DNA of 64,000 nucleotides, from contig JBCBKU010000004.1 in NCBI GenBank assembly GCA_038521345.1, positions 124,001 through 188,000 of the forward strand. Direction: 5' to 3'. Positions 1 to 7,684 of this stretch are shown one piece after another. Origin of the DNA: JBCBKU01 sp038521345. GTDB taxonomy: Bacteria > Pseudomonadota > Alphaproteobacteria > Rhodobacterales > Rhodobacteraceae. The notes beneath the pieces are model-generated. The model was not told the origin of the DNA. It saw only the letters and a program-made list of their open reading frames with translations, and ran no database searches. Positions within the stretch are counted from its first letter, which is position 1. Each line of letters starts with the position of its first letter. The position numbers were made by a program, and so were the translations under genes.

Positions 1-1757
1 GTCTGGCGAAGGGCGAGGGCCTCGGTGGCCTTGGCGGCCTTGGCGGGTTCTTTGGCGTGAATCTCGGCGTCGGAGAGGAATGTGGCGAGACGGGCGATCT
101 CTGCCTCAAGACGCGCGATCTCGGCGGGCAGCGCGTCAAGCCGGTGGCGTTCGGTGAACGTGAGGCCGCCAGCCGGGGCGGCCGGTTTGGCCACCTGTTT
201 CGGGGCCGCATGCGCCTTAGCCGTGGTCGCGGGTTCGGGCGCCCCAGCCTCCCCCCGCTGGGCCACGGCGTCGGAATAGCCGCCCGCATAAAGCGTCGCT
301 CGCCCCCCCTTCTCGAGCGTCAGGGTGCGCGTCGCGGTCCGGTCGAGGAAATCTCGGTCGTGGCTGACGAGAAGGACCGTTCCGTCGTAATCGGCGATCA
401 GTTCCTGAAGAAGATCCAGTGTTTCGAGGTCGAGGTCGTTCGTCGGTTCGTCGAGGACGAGTAGGTTCGAGGGCTGGGCCATCAGCTTGGCCAGCAGGAG
501 ACGTGCGCGTTCCCCGCCCGACAACGCGCGAACGGGTGCGCGGGCCTGCGCTTCGTCGAAGAGGAAGGATTTGAGATAGCCCACCACGTGCTGGGGCCGG
601 CCGCGGACCATGACCTGATCGGCCCGACCCGAGACGCGCATGTCCGGGTCGCCGGTGAGGCTGTCCCAGAGCGTCATCTCCGGATCAAGCGCCGCGCGTC
701 GCTGGTCGAAGAGCGCGATTTCCAGCCCGGTTCCGAGGGTAACCTTGCCACTGTCCGGTGCTTCGCGACCCAGGAGAATGTTCAGAAGCGTGGTCTTTCC
801 CGCGCCGTTGGGGCCGATCAGCGCCAGCCGGTCACCGCGCGCAACGCGGAGGGAAAGCGGGCGCAATACGGTGTTCTCGCCCCAAGTCTTGGTGATGTCG
901 TCGGCCTCGATCACCTTGCGACCGCTCTTCGGGCCCTGCCCGAAGGCCATGTCGGCGGTGCCCTGGCGTCGGATCATGTCGGCCCGGGTGCGGCGGAGGT
1001 CCCCGAGGGCGCGCACTCGGCCCTGGTTGCGCTTGCGGCGCGCGGAGATCCCTTCAACGGCCCAGCGCGCCTCGGCCTTGATCTTGCGGTCGAGCTTGTG
1101 GCGGGCCTCGTCCTCTTCGGCCCAGGTCTTGTCGCGCCAATCCTCGAACGCGGCAAACCCCTTGTCGAGTCGGCGCACCTGTCCCCGGTCAAGCCAGAGC
1201 GTGGCGCGTGTCACGGTTTCGAGCACGCGGCGGTCATGCGAGATCAGGACGACGGCGGCGCGCGATTGCGCGAGTTCGGCTTCGAGCCACGCGATGGCGT
1301 CGATATCGAGGTGGTTCGTCGGCTCGTCGAGAAGCATGAGATCCGGCGCCTCGGCCATGATCCGCACGAGCGCGGCGCGCCGGCGTTCGCCGCCAGAAGC
1401 AGTGTCTGTGGGGGTTGCTAGGGCAAGGCCGATCCCGTCGGCCGCCCGTTCGGCGCGCCAGTGTTCGGCGGGATCCAGTGCTGCGGTAGCAAAATCACCC
1501 AGCGTTGCATGTACCGAGAGATCGGGATCCTGCTCCATATAACCCACCTGAATGCCCGGACCGGCGGCGCGTGTGCCCGCGTCGGCCTCGACGAGACCTG
1601 CCATGACTTTCATAAGCGTCGACTTGCCCGAGCCGTTCCGGCCGACAAGCGCGATCCGGTCGCGCGGTTGCACGATCAGATCAAGGTCGCGGAAGACCGG
1701 ATCTCCCCCGAAGGTGAGTGCGATTTCAGAGAGCTGGAGAAGCGGGGCGTCGGCCAT
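1..1757 (-). CDS. uup: ABC-F family ATP-binding protein (Uup-like), C-terminus outside window
   Basis: Soluble ABC-F protein with two nucleotide-binding domains and no membrane segments; family members act on ribosomes or, for Uup, affect DNA rearrangement and translation. About 585 codons are visible from the ATG at 1757. First Walker A GRNGSGKST lies near residues 39-47, with signature ASGGERRRA and Walker B LLDEPTNHLD; the second half has GPNGAGKTT near residue 311, signature LSGGERARLL and VLDEPTNDLD. A Lys/Glu-rich helical C-terminal stretch with an Ala/Pro linker follows, as expected for Uup, but the stop codon lies beyond position 1. It starts 10 bases after the stop of the sulfotransferase-like gene, so the two are probably co-transcribed. 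The exact ABC-F subgroup is inferred, not proven. Confidence 0.9.
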   Translation of the reverse strand, partial: MADAPLLQLSEIALTFGGDPVFRDLDLIVQPRDRIALVGRNGSGKSTLMKVMAGLVEADAGTRAAGPGIQVGYMEQDPDLSVHATLGDFATAALDPAEHWRAERAADGIGLALATPTDTASGGERRRAALVRIMAEAPDLMLLDEPTNHLDIDAIAWLEAELAQSRAAVVLISHDRRVLETVTRATLWLDRGQVRRLDKGFAAFEDWRDKTWAEEDEARHKLDRKIKAEARWAVEGISARRKRNQGRVRALGDLRRTRADMIRRQGTADMAFGQGPKSGRKVIEADDITKTWGENTVLRPLSLRVARGDRLALIGPNGAGKTTLLNILLGREAPDSGKVTLGTGLEIALFDQRRAALDPEMTLWDSLTGDPDMRVSGRADQVMVRGRPQHVVGYLKSFLFDEAQARAPVRALSGGERARLLLAKLMAQPSNLLVLDEPTNDLDLETLDLLQELIADYDGTVLLVSHDRDFLDRTATRTLTLEKGGRATLYAGGYSDAVAQRGEAGAPEPATTAKAHAAPKQVAKPAAPAGGLTFTERHRLDALPAEIARLEAEIARLATFLSDAEIHAKEPAKAAKATEALALRQ

Positions 1758-1767
1758 GGAGGGCGAG

Positions 1768-2664
1768 CTAGGACCTTCGCGCCCCGGGGTCAACGTCAGC
1801 TGCCCCCGAAGCGGCGGCAAGACGCTCCAGAGCCCAGTCCGGCAGCGACAGACGCGCCTCTGGATCGCGCGCGCGGGATCGAATGGCCGCCAGCCTTTGC
1901 CGGCGCCGACGCGGCGACATGTCGGGATCGGCGACGAGGGCCCGGATGTCCTCGGACTGATGCCGGTCCAGCCCGCCTCTGACATGTGTGTCCGACAGGT
2001 CCAGATCGCCAAGCTCAAGACCCGCCTTGGAAAAGAGGTCCCTCAGAAAGTTCGCGGATCCGGCGCGGATACCCTCAAACGGATGGGTTACGAGGCCGGC
2101 CTCGGGGGCGGCGGCGCGGATCCTTTCGCAGAGCGCCGCAAAGTCCAAGGTCGCGAAATCAACGGCCGCGCAGAACTCGTCCAACGTCTCGGAGATCAGG
2201 AGGTTGGTCAGCCCTTCGGAATACAGGCTGGGAAGAAGGCTGTGAAATTCGCGTGTGACCAGGAGTAGCGTTGTCGGCGTGTCGTCCAGCCCGACAAGGA
2301 CGCGGCGCAGACAATCCTCGGCTCGGGGGTAGAAACGGGCGGGGCGGCGGCCATCCGCGACCTCTCGGTAGAGCGGATGCCCAAGACGGTTCTCCTCAGA
2401 GATCAGGATCGTGTGGGCCCCTGCCCCTGCGGCGTCTCGCAGCAGACGTCGATTGACTTTGCGAAGCGCATCCGGGGCGGGATCGTCCCGCCCGGGCGAC
2501 TGCAGGCGCCGCAAGTGCTCGCGCTGTCGGACAAGAAGGTTGGGGAACCGGGTGTTGGCGTAGAAGATCCCGCGATCCGCCAACGCGTCCGATGCCTCGG
2601 CAAGGGCGGTTTGAATGGTGGTCGATGCCGTCTTGTGGACACCGAGATGGAAGACGATCCGCAT
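1768..2664 (-). CDS. Sulfotransferase-fold family protein, function unknown
   Basis: A 298-residue soluble protein. The N-terminus HLGVHKTASTTIQ (residues 6-18) matches the phosphosulfate-binding loop (LGxxKTGTTxIQ) of bacterial sulfotransferase-like proteins that use PAPS as sulfate donor. The rest is rich in Arg and Asp and has no other motif I can name; the acceptor is unknown. The ATG at 2664 is the first good start. It is directly upstream of the ABC-F gene with a 10-base gap. Alternatives: a P-loop glycan-modifying protein without sulfotransferase activity. The fold assignment is moderately sure; the activity is inference. Confidence 0.65.
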   Translation of the reverse strand: MRIVFHLGVHKTASTTIQTALAEASDALADRGIFYANTRFPNLLVRQREHLRRLQSPGRDDPAPDALRKVNRRLLRDAAGAGAHTILISEENRLGHPLYREVADGRRPARFYPRAEDCLRRVLVGLDDTPTTLLLVTREFHSLLPSLYSEGLTNLLISETLDEFCAAVDFATLDFAALCERIRAAAPEAGLVTHPFEGIRAGSANFLRDLFSKAGLELGDLDLSDTHVRGGLDRHQSEDIRALVADPDMSPRRRRQRLAAIRSRARDPEARLSLPDWALERLAAASGAADVDPGARRS

Positions 2665-2761
2665 GCAGCCTGCTCTATCCGGTGCCGGGCGCGACGGAAA
2701 GCCGGGGCTAGGCGCTTCGGGTCCGTGGCGTTAGTCTGTTCAGGAAACGAAGAGGGCAATC

Positions 2762-3229
2762 ATGCGGTTCATCATTGGGGTCATCACACATGGCATCGCG
2801 CTGGCCATCGGCTTTGCACTTGGCATCTATTTCCTGCCGATCCTGACAGCGCCCGACAGTCCGGATGCGGCGATGTTGGAACAAAGCGCGGCCGACGCGC
2901 TGTTCACTGCCGACCTGACACGCGACCTTCGCGGCAGCGACGTTCTGCATTGGGGGGAAGGTACGATCAGCGTGACGCGGTCGCAAATCGTCCACGAAGG
3001 GCGCCTCGCGCCGGGACCTGACTATAAGCTCTATCTGTTCCCAGATTTCGTCGAACACGAGGACGAATTCGAACCTCTGCGCGACCAGGCTGTGCTGGTC
3101 GGCGATGTCGACACGTTTTCGGGGTTCGTCGTTGAGGTGCCCGCAGGTGTCGACGTCGCCGCCTACAACACAGTTGTCGTCTGGTGTGAATCGTTTTCGG
3201 AATTCATCACCGCCGCGCAATACCAGTGA
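2762..3229 (+). CDS. DM13-domain membrane-anchored protein
   Basis: A 155-residue protein with one N-terminal membrane segment (about residues 4-27) and a single DM13-like domain after it. The DM13 signature is seen as GRLAPGPDYKLYL near residue 80 and the C-terminal YNTVVVWCESFSEFITAA, which carries the conserved Cys. DM13 domains are thought to be periplasmic or extracytoplasmic and have been proposed to have a redox role; the substrate is unknown. The gene is divergent from the sulfotransferase-like gene (97-base gap) and its last 23 bases overlap the 3' end of the convergent nucleotidyltransferase gene. Family assignment is good; function is not established. Confidence 0.75.
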   Translation: MRFIIGVITHGIALAIGFALGIYFLPILTAPDSPDAAMLEQSAADALFTADLTRDLRGSDVLHWGEGTISVTRSQIVHEGRLAPGPDYKLYLFPDFVEHEDEFEPLRDQAVLVGDVDTFSGFVVEVPAGVDVAAYNTVVVWCESFSEFITAAQYQ

Positions 3230-3728
3230 AGGGCCCGAAAGCCGCGTTCAAGACCCTGAGATCGTGGCTGTCGCGGGCGCGCAGGGGATACCCCGTCCGG
3301 TTCTCGGCCTGAAAGCGAGGGGTCAGGCACCGCACGCGGGTGGCGCCGATACGACCCGGCGCTTCGAAGGCATGCGCTGGATAGAAGGCCCCGTTCGGCC
3401 CGTAAAGCGCGCGGCCCTGGGCATCGAACCGGATCACGTGAAGATCGACCTCCAAGCCTGAGGCATCGGCGAGGGCAAAGTTCCATGGCCGTGTATCGTC
3501 GCGAGGACATGGCCCGAAGCCCCGGGCCGCCAACGCCGCCTCGAGAGCGGCCAGATGCCGTGTTTCGACCACGAGATCGAGGTCGCTGTGAAGTCGCGTG
3601 ACTTCGGACAAGAGTGCGTCCACACCCCAGCCGCCATCAAGCCAGACGGGAATGTCGCGTCGGTCGAGATACGCCAGTAGCCGAGCCGTGGCCACAGGCG
3701 AGGCCGAGGCGGCTTGCCCCTGTCCCAT
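3207..3728 (-). CDS. Nucleotidyltransferase, lincosamide/aminoglycoside nucleotidyltransferase-like
   Basis: A 173-residue protein of the LinB/ANT(2'')-like nucleotidyltransferase superfamily. The visible motif is DGGWGVDALL (residues 31-40) followed by HSDLDLVV, where D49 and D51 are the expected metal-binding DxD pair; a third acidic residue is likely in LEVDLHV. Chromosomal members often have unknown natural substrates, so antibiotic modification cannot be assumed. The ATG at 3728 lies 8 bases after the olsB stop, so it is probably translated from the olsB message. A longer N-terminal reading would lie inside olsB and is rejected. The 3' end overlaps the DM13 gene by 23 bases. Confidence 0.75.
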   Translation of the reverse strand: MGQGQAASASPVATARLLAYLDRRDIPVWLDGGWGVDALLSEVTRLHSDLDLVVETRHLAALEAALAARGFGPCPRDDTRPWNFALADASGLEVDLHVIRFDAQGRALYGPNGAFYPAHAFEAPGRIGATRVRCLTPRFQAENRTGYPLRARDSHDLRVLNAAFGPFTGIARR

Positions 3729-3736
3729 GGCGCGCC

Positions 3737-4471
3737 CTAGCTGGCTGCGGCGCGCAGAAGCCGTTTGCGCGCCGGGGGGATCGCCCGGATCTCGAGCCCA
3801 GTGAAGACGTGAAGCGTGTTCATTTCCGCATCGACCACCGCATGATCCGAAACCCAGCCCCCCATCACCAGATAGGTCCGCAAGAGCGGCGGCATCGTCA
3901 GCATGGCGCGCTTGGCGTCTGGGGTGCGGCGGAGTCGGCGCGCGAACCGGAACACCTTGGGCGCCTTGACGCGGGGCAGCCAACGCTTCGGGGCAAGGTG
4001 CCGGTCGCGCAGCATCGCGAAGGCGTCGTAGTAGGCCTCGGCGTCGGTGCCCTGAAATGACGAACAGCCGAAAAGCATCTCGACGCCGGTATCATCGACA
4101 AAGCGCGTCATGGCACCCCAGGCCACGCGCAGAATGTCGGGATCGCGCCAATCAGGGTGAATACAGAAACGCCCCATCTCGACCATCGGACCATCGAAGG
4201 CCTCAAGCGCGGACAATTCATAGAACTGGGCCGAGTAGCTGCGGGCAATCTCGGACCCGCCGCCAAGGGGCATAAGGCGGAAACAGGCGACAAGGGTGCC
4301 GGATCGCACCTCTTCGACCAGCACGTGCTGACAGGCCGTGTCAAAGGCGTCGGAGTCACGCGCCGCGCCGTCCCCCTTAAATGCGAGGTTGCGCAGCAAC
4401 TGCGCGCATTCGAGATCGGCGGCCGTTTCGGCCAACCGCGCTGCATAGCGGCCTTTCCGAAGGGCGATCAT
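3737..4471 (-). CDS. olsB: L-ornithine N(alpha)-acyltransferase (ornithine lipid biosynthesis)
   Basis: GNAT-fold enzyme, 244 residues, that transfers a 3-hydroxyacyl group from acyl carrier protein to the alpha-amino group of ornithine, the first step of ornithine-lipid synthesis at the inner membrane. The family block MGRFCIHPDWRDPDILR and the following LFGCSSFQGTDAE are clear. Ornithine lipids are phosphorus-free membrane lipids common in Rhodobacterales. The partner O-acyltransferase olsA is not beside it; the downstream gene is a nucleotidyltransferase 8 bases away. The ATG at 4471 faces the msrB promoter region across 156 bases, so the two genes are divergently transcribed. Confidence 0.88.
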   Translation of the reverse strand: MIALRKGRYAARLAETAADLECAQLLRNLAFKGDGAARDSDAFDTACQHVLVEEVRSGTLVACFRLMPLGGGSEIARSYSAQFYELSALEAFDGPMVEMGRFCIHPDWRDPDILRVAWGAMTRFVDDTGVEMLFGCSSFQGTDAEAYYDAFAMLRDRHLAPKRWLPRVKAPKVFRFARRLRRTPDAKRAMLTMPPLLRTYLVMGGWVSDHAVVDAEMNTLHVFTGLEIRAIPPARKRLLRAAAS

Positions 4472-4572
4472 GACCGCCTCACACGGGGTCTTGGCTGTGG
4501 CATCGGCGCCTGCTCCGTCTGCCCGGGGATCCCGGGCGCCTCGCTTGGATATGGGACCATTCGGCCTTACGT

Positions 4573-4600
4573 TTGGTTTCGAGTGCCTTGAGCATATGAC
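4573..4600 (+). promoter_or_regulatory. Predicted promoter of msrB
   Basis: TTGGTT (4573-4578) and TATGAC (4595-4600) are separated by 16 bases and end 27 bases before the msrB ATG at 4628. Match to sigma-70 boxes is partial (4 of 6 in the -10), so this is only a candidate. Confidence 0.3.
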
Positions 4601-4627
4601 ATGGTCGCGACAGCACAGAGGGAATTT

Positions 4628-5044
4628 ATGGACAAGATTGTCAAATCCGACGCCGCATGGCGGTCACAGTTGAGCGATCTAGCCTATAAAGTGACGCGCA
4701 GGCACGGGACCGAACGGGCCTACACGCATGACGATTTTCCGAAGGACCCGGGCATGTTCCGCTGCGTGTGCTGCGACGCACCGCTGTTCGATCAGGGTGC
4801 GAAATTCGAATCGGGCACGGGCTGGCCCTCGTTTTATCAGCCGATTGATCCCGAGATGGTTGGCGAACAAGAGGACCGGTCGTTCTTCATGCGACGCACC
4901 GAGGTGCATTGTAACCGCTGCGACGCCCATCTGGGCCACGTCTTTCCGGATGGTCCACAGCCAACCGGGCTGCGCTACTGCATCAACGGCGTGGCACTGA
5001 ATTTTGAGAAATCCGAAGGTGCGGCTGACGACACCGCCGCCTGA
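4628..5044 (+). CDS. msrB: Peptide-methionine (R)-S-oxide reductase MsrB
   Basis: Reduces methionine-R-sulfoxide in proteins, repairing oxidative damage. The 138-residue protein has the zinc cysteines C46/C49 (CVCC) and C95/C98 (CNRC), the core SGTGWPSFYQP and the catalytic C118 in RYCINGVAL. The ATG at 4628 is chosen because an AGAGGG Shine-Dalgarno sits just upstream and the family begins MDKIVKSDAEW; an upstream in-frame ATG at 4601 would add nine residues. It is a single-domain MsrB, not fused to MsrA. Convergent with bamE. Confidence 0.95.
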   Translation: MDKIVKSDAAWRSQLSDLAYKVTRRHGTERAYTHDDFPKDPGMFRCVCCDAPLFDQGAKFESGTGWPSFYQPIDPEMVGEQEDRSFFMRRTEVHCNRCDAHLGHVFPDGPQPTGLRYCINGVALNFEKSEGAADDTAA

Positions 5045-5115
5045 CACGAGCCAAGGCTCCACATTCGACATCCCGAAGGGCTGCGACGACCGCGGTCCTT
5101 TTGATGCGCAGGGTC

Positions 5116-5568
5116 CTAGCCGCCGCCAAAGATCGATTCGGCGTCAAACCGCCCGAGGTTGCCAAAGGCCTGGCGCAGGAACCCGACGCCGGCCCTGTTG
5201 TCATCCGTAACCCGACGCTCAAGCGTAACCACGCGACCGTCTTCCAGCCCGAAGCGTTCTATATTCGTGACCCTGCCCGCGGGATCAAAGCTGATCGCGA
5301 CGACCTGCCGGTCGATCTCTTGTGGCTCGTAGAAAGCGAAGGACCGCACCCGGGAACGGACATAGTACCACCCCGAAGCGTCAAGGATCCCCGCAGTCGT
5401 TGGCTGACCAATCGCGGCCGCCACCGTGGCCTGGGTGTCGACCCCCGGCGTGATCGCCGCAAGATCCCGGGCCGCGGGAACGTATCCATGGTTGCGGTAC
5501 GTTGCCGAGCATCCCGCGACGGCCAAGACCGCCACAAGCACCCACACACGCCACATCCAGATCCGCAT
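5116..5568 (-). CDS. bamE: Outer membrane assembly lipoprotein BamE (SmpA/OmlA family)
   Basis: A small lipoprotein accessory subunit of the beta-barrel assembly machine in the outer membrane. The 150-residue precursor has a hydrophobic signal and lipobox AVAGC with Cys about residue 20, then the SmpA/OmlA pattern: ITPGVDTQATVAAAIGQPT, a tryptophan-tyrosine strand (GWYYVRSR) and VVAISFDPAGRVTNIERF. The ATG at 5568 is the first ATG in frame; a TTG lies two codons upstream. It is transcribed divergently from the DUF177 gene with a 76-base gap. Confidence 0.9.
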   Translation of the reverse strand: MRIWMWRVWVLVAVLAVAGCSATYRNHGYVPAARDLAAITPGVDTQATVAAAIGQPTTAGILDASGWYYVRSRVRSFAFYEPQEIDRQVVAISFDPAGRVTNIERFGLEDGRVVTLERRVTDDNRAGVGFLRQAFGNLGRFDAESIFGGG

Positions 5569-5644
5569 TCTCAAGCCCCTTGCAAACCGCTCTGGCGTTC
5601 CCGATTACTCGCTCATCCCTTTCGGTTCAAGCGAGCGTGCACCC

Positions 5645-6184
5645 ATGGCCCCGACACCAAGGCATCTTTCCCTAGATACGCTTGCCCCCGGAACTGCCAC
5701 CGACGTGCAATATGTTCCGGCATCCGAGGATATCGCGGATCTTGTCGCGCGTCTGGGGCTGCTCGGGTTGAAAAAGCCAAGCCTGACCGGACAGATCGCA
5801 CCTTTGGGCAAGCGGGATTGGCGGTTCGAGGCGAGCCTCGGTGCGACAGTGGTCCAGCCCTGCGTGGTCACTCTGGCCCCGGTCACGACCCGTGTCGAGG
5901 AACCGGTGGTTCGCACCTATGTGGCGCGCATGCCCGAGGTGCCCGAAGGCGGCGAGATCGAGATGCCCGAAGACGACACTCTTGAACCGCTTCCTGACGC
6001 TTTGGACATGCTGGGGATCTTCGAAGAGGCCCTGTCTCTTGCCCTGCCGCCCTATCCGCGGGCTGACGGGGCGGCGGCGGACGCGCATCAGGTAACCGAG
6101 CCTGGAAAGACCCCCATGACGGACGAAGAGGCGCGGCCCTTCGCGGGTTTGAAGGATCTCATGCAGGACCGGAAGTCGGACTGA
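5645..6184 (+). CDS. yceD: DUF177 (YceD) family protein
   Basis: A 179-residue YceD/DUF177 protein, nearly always encoded just upstream of rpmF; in plants and bacteria the family has been linked to 23S rRNA accumulation. The features seen are the C-terminal acidic block GGEIEMPEDDTLEPL, the segment DMLGIFEEALSLALPPYPR and the conserved tail containing PFAGLKDLMQ. The ATG at 5645 fits the family start; no strong Shine-Dalgarno is seen. The following rpmF starts 146 bases downstream, with its own possible promoter between. Confidence 0.9.
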   Translation: MAPTPRHLSLDTLAPGTATDVQYVPASEDIADLVARLGLLGLKKPSLTGQIAPLGKRDWRFEASLGATVVQPCVVTLAPVTTRVEEPVVRTYVARMPEVPEGGEIEMPEDDTLEPLPDALDMLGIFEEALSLALPPYPRADGAAADAHQVTEPGKTPMTDEEARPFAGLKDLMQDRKSD

Positions 6185-6193
6185 GAAAAGGGC

Positions 6194-6221
6194 TTGCGCG
6201 CGAGCGATTTCTGGGTATTTT
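6194..6221 (+). promoter_or_regulatory. Predicted promoter of rpmF-plsX-fabH
   Basis: TTGCGC (6194-6199), a 16-base spacer and TATTTT (6216-6221) lie in the 146-base gap upstream of rpmF. This would allow L32 and the fatty-acid genes to be transcribed apart from the DUF177 gene. Partial consensus only. Confidence 0.35.
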
Positions 6222-6330
6222 GCCGGCCTCTTGCGGACCGCGACGCCGGGCCCGCCGTGCGCGGTGTTAGCCCGCGCCGCGAAGATCAGAACATTCCGGG
6301 GGCAGCGCCCCTTTGACCCGAGGTTGAGAC

Positions 6331-6540
6331 ATGGCTGTCCCACAGAATAAAGTCACCCGGTCGCGCCGGAACAACCGCCGCTCGCACGATAGCCTCGTCG
6401 CGGGCAACCCGGCCGAATGCCCCAATTGCGGCGAGCTGAAGCGTCCGCACCACGTCTGCGCGGCATGCGGCTATTACGACGATCGTGAAGTCGTCGCCCA
6501 GGCGGAAGAAATCGATCTCGAGGACGAGGACGCCGCCTGA
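6331..6540 (+). CDS. rpmF: 50S ribosomal protein L32
   Basis: Complete 69-residue L32 of the large ribosomal subunit. Starts MAVPQNKVTRSRRNNRR as in Alphaproteobacteria, with a zinc-ribbon of C30, C33 (CPNC) and C43, C46 (CAAC), and an acidic C-terminal tail. A GAGG-type ribosome-binding site precedes the ATG at 6331. It is followed 46 bases later by plsX, the usual rpmF-plsX-fabH order. Confidence 0.98.
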   Translation: MAVPQNKVTRSRRNNRRSHDSLVAGNPAECPNCGELKRPHHVCAACGYYDDREVVAQAEEIDLEDEDAA

Positions 6541-6586
6541 TCGAGGCGTGTCGCCCAATCAAAACACCCTGCCCGAGGCGCGCGGT

Positions 6587-7684
6587 GTGAGCGAGCATCA
6601 AGACCCATTAAAGGGCCGCATCATTCTGTCGGTTGATGCAATGGGCGGCGATCAGGGTCCGGGCGCCGTGATTGCCGGCTGCGCCCGCTCGGCCTACCGG
6701 AACCCGGATATCGCATTTCTGCTGCATGGGCCCGAGGGTGAGCTAGCCCGTCTTGTCCGCCGTCACCGGCGCCTAACCGGACGCTGCGTCATCCGCGACG
6801 CAAGTGGCGTCGTCGCCATGGACGACAAGCCTGCGCATGTCATGCGGCACGGCTCCGACACATCGATGTGGAGCGCGGTGGAAGCGGTCCGCAACGGCGA
6901 GGCCGACGTTGCGGTCTCCTGCGGCAATACCGGGGCTTTGATGGCGCTGTCGATGGTCCGACTTCGCAAGTTACCCGGCGTCGACAGGCCGGCCATCGCC
7001 TGTCTCTGGCCATCGCGCAACCCGCAGCGCTTCAACATCATGCTCGACGCTGGTGCAGATGTGCGCGCCGAAGCCCGCGATCTTTTGTCCTACGCGCTGA
7101 TGGGGGCATCCTATGCCCGCAATGGCTTCGATCTTGAGCGGCCACGGATCGGCCTGTTGAACGTCGGGACCGAGGACCACAAGGGGCGCCCCGAACTGCG
7201 CGAGGCGCAGGACCTGATTGCGGCCCATGCCAAGGCGTCCGACTACGAGTACTACGGATTTGTCGAGGGCGGTGATCTTCCATCGGCGAAGATCGACGTG
7301 ATCGTGACGGACGGGTTTTCCGGCAATATCGCGCTAAAAACCGGCGAAGGAACCGCGCGGCTCGTGGGAGAATTCCTGCGCGAGGCGTTCCGTGCCACGC
7401 CCCTCTCGCGCATTGCTGCGCTTCTGGCCTGGACCTCGCTTCGCCGCTTGAACCGGCGGATCGACCCCCGCCGCGTAAATGGCGGCGTCTTTCTTGGCCT
7501 GAACGGAACGGTTGTGAAATCCCACGGGTCCGCTGACGCGACCGGTGTCTCGGCGGCCATCAAGCTTGCCTTTCGTCTGGCGCAGCAAGACTTCAACGCC
7601 CGCTTGGCCGCCCGCCTTGCATCCCTCGACGCCGCACGGCAGGATGCCTCACAAACCGAGGCGGAAGGCAGCGAAAAAGAATGA
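6587..7684 (+). CDS. plsX: Phosphate acyltransferase PlsX
   Basis: Makes acyl-phosphate from acyl-ACP for the PlsY glycerol-3-phosphate acyltransferase in phospholipid synthesis; peripheral at the inner membrane. The family start LSVDAMGGDQGPGAVIAG, the block AVSCGNTGALMALS, IVTDGFSGNIALKTGEG and FLGLNGTVVKSHG are clear. The GTG at 6587 is chosen because GAGG at 6575-6578 is 8 bases upstream; another GTG at 6548 has poorer spacing. About 365 residues. The stop overlaps the fabH start in ATGA at 7681-7684, implying translational coupling. Confidence 0.95.
   Translation: MSEHQDPLKGRIILSVDAMGGDQGPGAVIAGCARSAYRNPDIAFLLHGPEGELARLVRRHRRLTGRCVIRDASGVVAMDDKPAHVMRHGSDTSMWSAVEAVRNGEADVAVSCGNTGALMALSMVRLRKLPGVDRPAIACLWPSRNPQRFNIMLDAGADVRAEARDLLSYALMGASYARNGFDLERPRIGLLNVGTEDHKGRPELREAQDLIAAHAKASDYEYYGFVEGGDLPSAKIDVIVTDGFSGNIALKTGEGTARLVGEFLREAFRATPLSRIAALLAWTSLRRLNRRIDPRRVNGGVFLGLNGTVVKSHGSADATGVSAAIKLAFRLAQQDFNARLAARLASLDAARQDASQTEAEGSEKE

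Noticed and set aside
588..1542. Long open frames on the plus strand across the ABC-F gene
   Set aside because: They are antisense to a gene with clear Walker and signature motifs; they have Arg/Ser/Pro-rich composition and no recognisable domain, as expected from GC-rich third positions.
3207..3983. Longer start for the nucleotidyltransferase extending into olsB
   Set aside because: The extra N-terminus is in another frame of olsB and lacks family similarity; ATG 3728 directly follows the olsB stop.
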